From: Rhizophagus clarus
Lineage: Eukaryota > Glomeromycota > Glomeromycetes > Glomerales > Glomeraceae
NCBI GenBank assembly: GCA_015698045.1
Contig: BLAL01000011.1
Coordinates: forward strand, 1,676,501-1,740,500
Length of the DNA: 64,000 bases
Direction: 5' to 3'
Below, piece by piece: positions 26,283-37,894 of the stretch. A model generated the notes under the pieces. That model had not been told where the DNA came from, searched no databases, and was given only the letters and a program-made list of their open reading frames with translations. How positions within the stretch are numbered: the stretch's first letter is position 1; every line of letters begins with the position of its first letter. A program made the position numbers and the translations under genes.

Positions 26283-26587
26283 TACAATATATAGCAAATT
26301 GGTGGATATCATCAAGGTGGATTGAACCAGAATCTGGTGATGATGATGATGATGAGGATAACGACGGTGATAATAATGATGATGACAATAATGGTAATGA
26401 TGATAATAACGATGATGACAATAATAGTAATGGTGATAATAACGTTAATGGCAATAATGGTAATGCTGATAAAAATGATAAAACTAATGAAGAACAAAAT
26501 GATGATAATAATGGTAATTTAGATGTAGATGGGCACCAAGGTCCCTTTTACTTAGAAATACCGGTCGATATCAGAAGACGTACATAA
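26283..26587 (+). pseudogene. Degenerate host gene, 3' part of the last exon
   Basis: Continues the frame of 20315-20420 after the transposon: ANWWISSRWIEPESG, then about 65 residues of Asp/Asn/Gly (GAT/AAT/GGT codon repeats, a microsatellite-like tract), then DGHQGPFYLEIPVDIRRRT and stop at 26585-26587. The codon phase across the insertion (106 + 305 nt) is intact. The plus and minus ORFs in other frames over 26236-26522 are shadows of the triplet repeat. Function unknown. Confidence 0.45.
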
Positions 26588-29570
26588 ATTTAAGTATTTG
26601 TTACATCATTTAAAATCAACTAATTGTATTTTGAGTGATTTAATTTTCGTTGTTTATAAATTAACTCTCTAATATCGTTTCTATCCTAATAATCTTTTTT
26701 TTAGAGCACTGGTTATTTTATAGCCATTTATAAGTAACATGACGAGATAAATATGATTTTAATATATTTTATATAAACATTCTATACATAATAATAATAT
26801 AATAATAAGAATAATATAGTAATATAATAATAATAATATGGACAATATAATAATAATATAATAATAATAAATATATCATAAATTGCAGTATATATTATAA
26901 AATAATAGCATACATATTATATATCATACATATTAAATATTAAAAATAAATCAATTATCGAAAATGGAAAAATAAAATAAACTGGACAATAATAGTAATT
27001 ATGAATTATGAGAAAATTGATAATAGAAAAATCTGATATATAAATCGACATAAACTATTTTTGAAATGTTTATACTAAATTAAACTTAGTAATCCGATTT
27101 TAGGCGATTTGGCATGATTATTTAAAAATCGGCGTTCTGATTTTGTGAGAATTGGCAATTATAATTTTAAAATAGTATTCTGATTTATGTCAATAAAAAT
27201 AAAAGAATTTCTGATTGCTAACAATGCGTGCCATAAAATCGGCAGCAAAATGCTATAAATAGGACAAATATAGCTATAAACTGGCAGTCTGATTTTTAGC
27301 TATTGACATGTTTATTTTAAAATTGAAATGCTGATTTTCACAAAATCTGCCAAAATCGGTATTCTGATTTTTTGTTCATAAATAACGTATTTCTGATCAC
27401 AAATAATTCGCGCCATAAAATCAGCTTTAAAAAGCCACAAATCAGACAAATATATCCAAAAATCGGTTAAAAATTGGACTGCCGATTTTTGACGATTTTT
27501 TTTCATTCGACCTGTGGAATATGCGAAAACTTACATAATATTACGCCACATTAATTTTCTGATATAATACATATTTAATTTTAACTCTAAAGCCAGTTCA
27601 AACAGCTGTTAAAAATATTAAGATATATTTAAAAAAATAAAAAGAAAAGTATAGAAAAAAAGAAAATATTATGCTAACAACTAAGTGATAATCTAAATAA
27701 AAAATCTTAAATTTTTCTAAATCTGTAAATTACTTGAAACTAAATGCTTTAATATCTCTTATATTTTAACAATTTCTATATATAATTATTATTTTGAGAC
27801 TATAAAGCCTATATAATTGTTCTACTTTAATTTATGTCATAACAGTGGGTTAGTCTGAATTGTCTACTTGGAAAAATTTAAATCCTTAAACCTTAGATTT
27901 CTTATTTGAGTTTTGTTAGACCCAAAGACAGGAATAGATTGAATATTGGCAGATAAAGATTTACAGGTGGGAACTTTCACTTTTTTGGATTACTTAGTCA
28001 ATAATAAGGTGGGTTTTTTTCTTCTTTTGTTTAATGGTAGCAAATAGAAGGTGTTTGCATCATGATATGTTCACACTAAACAGATTATTGATGCACTTAT
28101 ATAAGTAGTCATAATATTTGAAATAGTTGATAATCTTTCACTTACTATCTATGTATTTTATTTTCTTAAATATTTTTATGTTTAATTTATTTAGGAATGC
28201 TTTATATTACAGTTCACTTAACGTAATCATAAATTCAGAAGAATTAAAGATAATAGTCTGAAATCTTTTGCATTTTTTTATTTTTTAAGTGATTATGATA
28301 CAAAAATTATCAAGCTAAAAAACCTGTAAGGAAAGCTATTTATTGTGACTTATATTTCCTAAAAAATTCAAATATAACTAATTTGCATTAAACAGTCATG
28401 TATTTGTGTTAATACTTGATATTAATTAATATTATGTTTCCTTAAGTGAATAAGTAACTTAATAAGATATAATTGCTCTATTTTATAAGTATGTCATAAA
28501 TAAGAATATCATAAACAAAAGTGTATCCTGTAAATGTCTAATATCCAGTAATAATATGTGTTACACATCTTTATTTCTTTTGTTACCAGAAGATTCTGGT
28601 ATAGGTATAAAAAAATTGAAACTTTAATAATTTTATGTTTAAATGGATGAAGTGATAGGAAAGAAGAAAAAAAATCTTGTGTATATTCTTTTTAAGATAT
28701 TTGCATATTCTGGATTTACTGTATAAACTTTTTTGTTTTTGTTCTTCTTCTTACCTTTACCTTTAAGCGTAAATTCAGTTGATATTAGTGGTATAATAGG
28801 ATTTGATTGATATTATTCATAAAGTAAATTATTCAAATCCATTTCTTATGTAATAGCCAGTTCAAAGGTAAACGATACATTATTTATATTTCTATTTTTT
28901 GAAGGCTCAGACTTTTAGGAATACTTAGACTACAGAAAAGTGAGAGTTAAAATAACATAGAAAAAAAAAGCATTACTAACTCATCAGAAAGTTTGTATTA
29001 TTTGACTTATTGCATTATATATGCAATTACTTTTATATTTGAAAACGTCTTGATTGAGTGGCTTTCTTTTACTCAGTTACTTCAAGTTTGTTTAGTATAA
29101 AATACAGGTTTATTAAACTATGAAAAAAAATATTAAAAAATATAGTTAAAACTATTCATATGTATTGTATGTATATGTTTTTTGTGTAAAAGTCATAACT
29201 ATAAAATATTGTTTCTAAAAAACATAACAAAAATAAAAAATAAAAAAATTTATTTTTTGTAAAAAATTTAATTTGATGAGTTAAAAGAAAGAGTTTTTCT
29301 AATTTAACTGAAATTGAATTATATAATATATATATAAAAATCATTTTTTACTATTATATATAATTAAATTTATTATAAATTTCTAATTATAATATTTTTT
29401 TATTTTTTATAAAATTTTATAACTTTAAAAAAAAAAATTTTTTATATAATAAATAAATTAATAAATGTATTAATATATTATAAATAATTATCAATTAATA
29501 TTAGAAATTATAAATTGAATTTTTAGTAAATTAATATATAATTTGCATATAAAAATTGATTTTTTTTAAT
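26588..29570. other. AT-rich intergenic DNA
   Basis: ATA/AAT microsatellite at about 26800-26880. An inverted CACAGGTCGAATG end at about 27503-27515 preceded by AATCGG/AATCAG-rich sequence marks another, one-sided, CACTA-like terminus. The remainder (27540-29570) holds no supported gene. Confidence 0.55.
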
Positions 29571-29585
29571 AAATTTAATCAATTT

Positions 29586-30526
29586 TTTTTTTTTTTTTTT
29601 TTAGTCAAATCAAATGCATAATTTTATTAAAATTGATCCGATAAATCAAAATACAAATAAAGTAATATACTGTCTCATCTACAGGAGCCGCAACTACAAG
29701 TGACAAGTACTTGACATGACTAACTATCCTAGCCTGCTCTCATAATATATAACAGGAAGTCTAGAAATAGATTTAAGGAATAAGGGAATCGAAAAATAAA
29801 AAAAAGAAATATTCTAAAAAGAAAACAAAAATAAAACAAATATATAACTAAATCAAAATGATTCCTAAGTTAAACAAGCCGATAAACCTAATTAACCAAA
29901 TTATATTAATTGTTCCAAAAGGGCCTTCAGTCCTGCTACTAAATTTTTCACGTCCGGCCTATTGGACTGGTTGGACTTGGAGCGAGAGTTCTTCTTATAA
30001 GTCGAACCAGAATTCGAGGAAGTGTTTTCTTTTTTGTTCTGGTTATGACGCCTGTGATTGTCTGAAAATTGTTGATTAGTATTTGGATGAGATGGCTTAA
30101 AAGGCCTAGAAGTATTGCCAGTATTGCCAATTCTAACTGGAGGATGTTTTTTGAATCCAAGTCTGGGAGAGGAATAACGACACCATGACAAATTAACATC
30201 ATTCTACGGTTGAGGAGTACTTATACATTTTGAAACCTGATCCCATGTCGCAAAGTACCCAATCAACTTTCTTTGTCCCGAGGATTCTTTAATAATCTTA
30301 AATGATTTCATTCCACTCTCAGCTAAAAATCGGCTGGGAGTGCAATTGGGAAATAAGGAGGATTCAGTCATATCCGCCAGGATATCAGTAATGACTGCTT
30401 GGAATTTTTCTCTTTGTTTTTGTTCTGAAAGATTCCACGATGCTGGAAACCATCTAACTGGAATACCTCCTAGTCCGACAGACCATTCGCCTCCATTATA
30501 GGCTTTAAGGCACGTGTGATTAGGTA
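29586..30526 (-). mobile_element. 5'-truncated LINE-like insertion (copy A)
   Basis: Minus-strand insertion ending in a poly(A) tail (poly-T at 29583-29602 on the plus strand), flanked by an exact 15-bp direct repeat AAATTTAATCAATTT (29571-29585 and 30527-30541), the signature of target-primed reverse transcription. It carries the C-terminal part of the family's ORF1 (NLSWCRYSSPRLGFKK and the Arg/Ser/Asn-rich tail ending LKALLEQLI, to 29901) with stop codons upstream. Same family as 42323-44333, with a near-identical 3' untranslated region. Confidence 0.85.
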
Positions 30527-30541
30527 AAATTTAATCAATTT

Positions 30542-32293
30542 AAAAATAGTAAAATACTTATAATTTTATATAGATTTTTTATAATCTTTATATTAAATAT
30601 CTAAAATTCTGGCTAAAAAAATTACTAAAATCTTTATAAATAAAAAATAATAATCATTAATTAATATTTTTTCTAATTATAAAATTAAAAAAAAATATTT
30701 ATATATTTAAATAATATTTTTAAAATTGCAAATAATTAAATTTTTAAAAAATCTAATTATAGATTTCACTAAAAGTATACAAATATTTTGGTATTTAGTA
30801 ATTAAAAATTCATGATTTTATATTTATTAGAATTGTTTATATAAGAGAAATCAAATAATAATAAAATCAGATTTGTATAATCAATATTTAATGTATAATT
30901 ATACTTTAAATATTAGATATTCTTAATATAATATTTTTTGATTTAATAATTAGATTTTTATAATCTTTAGCTTATTATATTCATCTTATTGAAACAATTT
31001 AAATAATAATAAATATATAATGTACCTCTTTTACTCTCTGACTATTATTTTGAGTAGGATCTATATTTAAATTCGTGTATATAATATGGTCCAACTCTTT
31101 TAATAGATTATCAACCCATCATTCCAAACTTTGATTTTTCTTGTATGGAGGAGTATATAATGATTGGATTAATAATGAGCAAATTATGATATTTTTTAAT
31201 TTTTTAATTATTTATTATACTATTTAATTATGGATTTTTTTACAATAAGTATTTTATTCAATTATCTGTTATAATTTTTTTGTTTAAATAAAATAAAATA
31301 AATAAAAAACTTATTTGAATTTCTAAAAATTTTATTTAAATTTTGCTTGAAAAAGTTTAATTATTTTTTTTACATTTTACAAATACAAATAAATTACATT
31401 ACAAGATATTCATTCTTATCAATACAAATTATATAATTTTTAATTTTAACTAATGTAAGTTCTGCAAACTGCCTTGTTTTTTAAGAAATTTGATGCTTAA
31501 TTTATTTTAATAAAAAAAAATTTTTTACAGAGTAAAAAGGAAAATTACATTTCAGACTTTATAAAAATATATTAGTTGGAGATGAAATGCAATCTTTAGG
31601 ATGTAAAGTCAGATTGAAATTTTAATATAAATTAGATTTTAGGTAAATAGAATAGTACATTCTTTGATACTTAGTAATCTTAACAAATTGCATTATTTTG
31701 AGTTGTAATTTAAATCCTAATTAGTTATATGATTTAAAAATGAGAATTTTTTAAGGAATTGCAACCAGTGCAAAGCTTTTTTTATTAAGCAGATAGAATG
31801 GAAACCCCGATTGGGATAATAACAAATAATCTATTACTAATAGATATTTAACAATCATTTCTCTATTTTAAGATATAAAACTGTTACTATAGTCAGATTT
31901 TGCATAAAATATACTGTTATTTAATTGCTCAATGGCTTAATTATTATCATATTCATAAACGGCAAATTATAATTATAATAAAAAATTAGATAACGACATA
32001 TTTAAATTGGATTTAACAAATTGCAATTGTCAAATGCAACATTGAATTTAACGAGATTAGTCCATAGAATGCGAATTTAAAAGACTCTACCAACGAAATA
32101 CGTTAATAATAATAATAATAATCATAATCCGATTAATATGACCATTACTAATATTGTCTGCGTGTAGTTAATTTAAAAGTTTTATTGATCCTAATTTACA
32201 ATGCGATAAAAAAAAAAATTACATATTTTTTGTGCGATTATTATAAATTGTTTGTGTTTGCGATTTAAGTGTTCGAAATATTTTATAATTAGA
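30542..32293. other. AT-rich intergenic DNA, nothing recognised
   Basis: No ORF or RNA gene supported. A slightly less AT-rich patch at 31020-31160 has no recognisable coding frame, though it might be an old transposon remnant. Confidence 0.5.
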
Positions 32294-32692
32294 TCATATA
32301 AAGCCATTAATTATGTCTCCTCCAATATCAGCAAAGTAATGTGTTGTCTGGGGGAAGATTCTATCATAATCTTGCCCTTCAATTAAGTTTGGGAAATCAT
32401 TTATTATATTTTGAGTCGGCGGAGGAGAAGGAGGTTGAGGAGGTTGAGGAAGTTGCTGATTTTGTCTGGTTTGTGAAATTTGAATTTGTTGATTTTGCCT
32501 GGTTTGTGATATTTGAATTTGTTGATTTTGCCTGTTTTGTCGATTTGGCCGATTTTGTCGACGCGAGTTTCGAATTTGTCGAATCCTTGCGCCTCTTAAT
32601 GATAATGAACTTGGTGTAATGCGCATAATGCGCGGGTTTCTACTTGCATGGAATGTACCATTACTTTCAGTGTTTCTTCTGATTTGGATCAT
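32294..32692 (-). CDS. Hypothetical Gln/Asn/Arg-rich protein, 132 aa
   Basis: An ATG-started ORF whose middle repeats QIQISQTRQNQ and runs into a proline-rich stretch (PQPPQPPSPPP). The C-terminal 35 residues (IINDFPNLIEGQDYDRIF and beyond) are of normal composition. No domain, signal peptide or membrane segment visible. The region lies between homopolymer tracts. It could be a real lineage-specific gene or a repeat-driven ORF. Confidence 0.35.
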   Translation of the reverse strand: MIQIRRNTESNGTFHASRNPRIMRITPSSLSLRGARIRQIRNSRRQNRPNRQNRQNQQIQISQTRQNQQIQISQTRQNQQLPQPPQPPSPPPTQNIINDFPNLIEGQDYDRIFPQTTHYFADIGGDIINGFI

Positions 32693-33116
32693 TTTAAATA
32701 TTTTTTTTTTTTTTTTTTTTAGAAAATATTTTTGATTTCTTTTTTTTTTTAAATTTTTGTTTTTTTTTTTTCCGTAGAAATTCAGCGAATTTATATATTT
32801 TTTTTATGATTAGATTTAAAAGAAAAGAATTAAATGACGATCTTATTTAATGAATTTTTGATATTCGGCACCGAACATAATTAAATGTTATTTTAAATTT
32901 AGAGTAACAAATATATTTAATATAAGTATAAGATCTTGACTAAACCAAATAAAGTATGTCATAAAAGACGATTGATATTCTTTATAAATTAATATTACTT
33001 TTACTTTAAAAATATATATATATATATATATATTATTTTACTTTAATAAATATATTGAAGTTAAAACAAAACGTATTTATATATGTAAATATATTTTAAA
33101 ATAGGAAAATAATAAA

Positions 33117-33184
<68 letters not shown>

Positions 33185-35101
33185 TCAAAAATTTCTTGAA
33201 TTTAAGGAGAAAAAAAAGACAGAGTTTAAATAAGCTGTTTTTTTTTTTTATTTCTTTCGTTTGAACTTTTAAACAATACCAATACATAATTCCTAATATC
33301 AATTTATTCTTGAGATAACATCATCATCATCATCATCATCATTATTATATGCAAATGTGTTACAATTTAATTATTTAACATTACTTTATGAATAAAGTTT
33401 CCTTGAAAATCCAAAGCGATGTTAAAAAAAATTTATGGATAAAGTTTTTTTTTCTTTAATAAATTAAATTACATATTGAAAAAAAACCTTCGTTTTCCTT
33501 TTTATATATATATTGAACATCTCATTAATTAATTTAATATTTCGTTGACCAAATAATCATATTGTATTACTACTACATATGATTCTAGTACCGATTTAGT
33601 ATATTGGTTGTAAACATATTTCATTTCAAATAACAAAAGTATTAGCAATGTTATCTATAATGTTCATTATTTTTGACCATTATAAATTATTATAAATTTC
33701 CGATACATACATACATCTATACATTTTTACAAGAGGATGCCACAAAAACAGTAGTACATCGAAACTGAAGAGAGATAGGACCCTGGGAAAGCTGGGAAAG
33801 GTGCAAAAGCAATCATTGTATGGGCTAAACCAACTCTTTACCGAAAATAAATCACATGGTAGGCACTGATGTTTCAGTTTCTCTCTCTTTTTTTTTATAT
33901 TAGCATATTATTTATTTTACACCTGCAATGTCAAGATGAATCTTTGGATATGATTTTATTATACTTGTATTATTCTAATACAATTCCAGTGCTTTTCTGG
34001 TATTTATATATCGATTATAATAAAATAAAAAGGATTTATTTTATAAAAAATTAATCTAATAAACAAATAGTGTAAAGTGAGTTAATACGTATATAATATT
34101 TTATTGGATTAGCTTTACTAGTTTTTTTACTTCCCTTTTTTTTTTCTTTTTTTTTTCTTAGAAGAATTAAAAAGGTTAGACTAAAATATTATAAAACATT
34201 GATTATTATTTTTATAACAAACAAAGTTATTATGTGTTTATATATATTTATATAATATTTATAAATATATTGCAATATCGTATATATATATATATTTGAT
34301 AAAAGGAGAATAACAATATAAAATCGTATGATATTAAAGTATAATTTATTTTACTTATATAAAATTATTTTAAACCCCTTATTGCACGTAATCATGATTT
34401 CATCAATTAGTTTATTATTAGATTTAAACATATTATTTGATAACTCAAAATAATAACTCCACTTCGCTCTGGACAATTAGCTTAATAGAAGGATAATAAA
34501 TATTCCCGTCTTCAAACTAGGTTTCAGTTTGAAACTCAATTGTATAAACACATAAACTCATGAAACTAGATGTGAAAAAAAAACACAAGAAAACTGAACA
34601 GCCGGCTCAAATAAGTTAGACTGTTGACTATGTATGTCAATTATTATCAGCAATACTTTCCTTTATAAGGATTGTGGTGGATAAGTTTCTCCAAAATCAT
34701 ATAAGTTAATTGTTGAGGAGTAAAGTGAATTTTTGTTCAGTCATCGCGATGAGATGGGTTCGATGGATTCTACCACGGGTGGTTGTTCTAGTATTGGTGA
34801 TCAGGTAGCGACTGTTGTGATGGTAATGACTGTAAATTATACGTGTGGCCGTTGTGCTATTGATGGTGCGTGAAAATTGTGATAAGGTTATAACCTATGT
34901 TAATTATGTTAACCCAATGCGAGCGCGAGATGGTTTGGGGCTCCCGAAATAAGTAGCTGATTTAATTGTTCTTTTATTTTACTAAAGCCATATTCGCATA
35001 ATATTCTTTATCTTGCCTGTCTTACCAATTTATGTTTAATTTGGTTAGTTTTTTTTTGTCGAATTTTTAAAATCGTATACAAATATTAGTTAATAAATTA
35101 A

Positions 35102-35136
<35 letters not shown>

Positions 35137-35189
35137 TGCAACATTAAAAATATTATAAGTACAAATTATTTTAAATAATTTAATAATAT
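32693..35189. other. Homopolymer-rich intergenic DNA
   Basis: Contains poly-T tracts, an A31-T17-A17 block (33120-33184), an (AT)n stretch near 33010, an (ATC)n run near 33322 and a poly-T of about 30 at 35105. A GC-richer island at 34740-34960 has no open frame I can assign. Confidence 0.5.
33120..33184. repeat. Poly(A)-poly(T)-poly(A) block
   Basis: 31 A, then 17 T, then 17 A without interruption. It is a perfect 17-bp hairpin in either direction. Confidence 0.9.
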
Positions 35190-37636
35190 TTAAAATTCAA
35201 ATTCCTGTTTAAAAGCATTTAAATCCTTATTATCGCATTTAGATTCTAAATCAGGCCTATCCAAAAATCCACAACACATTTTAAGTGTATCCCAAATATT
35301 CGAACTCATCTCTTTTCCAGTAATATTTTGAAATGAATTGTCCTTAATATTTAAACTATCATTTGAAGTTTCTCCGGCTTGCAGAGCAAGAGCAGCAAGT
35401 AAATGTTCAGCCGCATCTCTATATTCTTTCATATTAATGAAAGAAATGGCAAGATTATAACGAGCACGAACAAATAATGGATTTATCTCGAGAGCATTAA
35501 AATATGCGTTAGCAGCTTTTTCGGGCTCCCGAGCATTTGCCATTGTTGCACCAAGTTTATTCCAAAGAAGATAATCCTAAAATAATTGGTGTAAATCAAA
35601 TTATCCTTTAAATGAGGAAATTAAAAATATAAAATGTTTAACTTACGTTCGGTCTCAAGGAAAGTGCCGATTGAAAACAGTCTACCGCTTTATTGTATTC
35701 TTCTGATACATTATATAGTATTCCCAAACCAATTTGAACGTCCGGATCAAGATTTTCTCCGGGATTTAAAAGTGCTGCTTGTATAAACAAGTCTGTGAAA
35801 AATTCGTGCCGATCTACAAAACTTGCTTTTGCACGCTGTTGTTCTAATAATTTTTTATATTTAGAATTATGCTCAAACCAAGATTCTAACACATCATATA
35901 CATCATCCCGACGATACTCGTTCGTATAAGAAACTGCTAGAGAAAGCCATGAATCTAATATTTGAGGATTCAAAGTTGCAGCTTTACGTAATGCTGCTAT
36001 TGCTTTTGATTCCTGTTCATTCTCTTGTTGCCTAGTACCAAGTTGATACCATGCATATGAATCATTCGGATCAAGTTGAACCTTCGCTTCTAAAATCAAT
36101 ATAGATTCTGCTAGGTTTTGACCCTTCATTGATGAAAGATTTGCCATATTAAGAAAAGGATTATTTTCTGAAAATTCGTAATCACTATAATTGTATGAAT
36201 ATCCAGAACTAGTAGATTGATATCTTTCCCAGTCCTTTTGTAGATCTTCCATAGTTCTATCTATGGTTTCTTCTAAAGAAAAGTCTTTAGCCCAGTCATC
36301 CGATGTTGGTCTTGTACTAGATGTATCATTTATTTGGTTGTCAGTTTTCAGAAATTCTGTAGTCCAATCACCATTTTTTTGAATACCTGAGGAAGTAATA
36401 TTTTCATTAAATTCTTGAGTCCATGAATTTGTCTGTTTATTTGTAAATTCCGTAGCTTCATTATTCATGTTTTGTTGCTGATTAAATTCAGATGCCCAAT
36501 TTACATCTGATATTGGGGTCTTTTCAACAATTTTGTTACCTTCAATGGAAAGTTCTTGTTTACTAAATTTTTTCATCAATTGAAAAAATGATGATTCTTT
36601 GAATTTTGGGTTTGACTCTGTTTCAACAGATGCAATTAATTTACTGGCTATACTAGCTAATTCAGTTTTTGCATCCACAACTTCCTCTTGTTGTTTAAAC
36701 TCATTTATCCATGATTGTTCTTCTTGAGCTTTAAATTCGGACTCCCAATTCACATCTAGTGTAAATAATCATAGTAAATAGAAATATCAAAGTAGATCTT
36801 ATGATGACTTTCCTGAATTACTTACTTTTCTTCGCATCTTCAAATGCTTGCTCAAATGCAGTTATCTCTTCCGGATGTATTTCAATATTTTTTGTTTGCG
36901 GTTGTTGTTGAAATTGAGTTACCCAATCATCTAAAAATGTTTAGGCTTATAAGCTAAAAAAACAAAAAACTTCTCGGATAAGCTAAAAGTCACTCACTTT
37001 GATTTTGAGAATTTTTGTAGATCATATCGAATTCTTCAAACTCCGGATGTACGTGATTGGGTACAATGTGACGTACCGATTCAGATTGCCTTACAAATTC
37101 CATTGCCCAATCTCCATTTCTTGGTATGTCATGTCTTATCGCTTCGAGTTCTTTACTCATTTGAGTAAGATTATAAAGATTTGGTGGATGAGAAGATTCT
37201 TGTCCAGGATGTTGGAAAAACTTTTGAGCATACTAAAAAAAAAAAATTATTTAGTTTTAAAACTCATAATAAACAAATTAGCAATGTCTTTCTCTTACCT
37301 CATCTTCCTGACGATTAATATTTGTTTGTGTTCTAAATGCCTAATTTAAAAATTGCAATTTAAAAATATAAATATTAGCGGTTTAAAAAAAAAAGAAAAA
37401 AGAAAAAGAATTTAAAACATATAACATACTCCTTTAGAAGAACCTTCGCCGTAACGTTCTTCTGAAAATCTATCCTAAAATATCAAGAAATTATTTAATT
37501 TTTGTTACAATAGATATATCAGTACTTTGACTGGAAATACCTGTTGCAACGAACTATCTTGCGTAAATTGCTTCATAAGCCCAGTCATTGGGTTGACTGG
37601 TCCGCAACTAGCTTCTTCGGGAAACCACTGTGACAT
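35190..37636 (-). CDS. PEX5: Peroxisomal targeting signal 1 receptor (PEX5)
   Basis: Binds PTS1 cargo in the cytosol and docks at the peroxisome, then is recycled by ubiquitination of an N-terminal cysteine. Exons on the minus strand: 37541-37636, 37430-37474, 37299-37340, 36998-37232, 36826-36930, 35647-36755 and 35190-35576 (2019 nt, 672 aa), all phases consistent. The N-terminus has the conserved cysteine context CGPVNPMTGLMKQFT. Eight W-x3-F motifs (WAMEF, WVTQF, WESEF, WINEF, WASEF, WTQEF, WTTEF, WAKDF) serve PEX14/PEX13 binding in the family. The C-terminal half is a TPR array (DSYAWYQLGTRQQENEQ, DYLLWNKLGATMANA, ARYNLAISFINM). Complete and undamaged. Confidence 0.96.
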
Positions 37637-37894
37637 TTTTTGAAATTATTGTTATCACTCAAGAAGTTCTAAAGATAATAAAAAAAAGAGTATTTGACAA
37701 TCTAAAAAAGATGATTTTTTTTTGATCTGTTTACAAAAAAAGAAAAAAAACTAAGGCATGTGATTGTGTCACGCAGATCGTTAATGCAATAGCTATTAAT
37801 TTGGGTGAGACAAGTTTTAGCGGTTGAATCACGTTTCCATCTCTCTCTACGCGTTGTTTGCTATCAACATTCTTTTATAATTACGGAAGTTGTC
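37637..37894. promoter_or_regulatory. Shared promoter interval of PEX5 and EME1
   Basis: The two divergent start codons are 258 bases apart, so both promoters must lie here or overlap the flanking 5' ends. It contains an A-rich run at 37675-37750 and a GTGATTGTGTCACGC near-palindrome around 37760. No specific factor site is claimed. Confidence 0.4.

Noticed and set aside
26236..26522. Ser/Leu-, Ile- and Met-rich ORFs on both strands
   Set aside because: Shadows of the GAT/AAT triplet tract in the third part of the degenerate Asp/Asn-rich gene.
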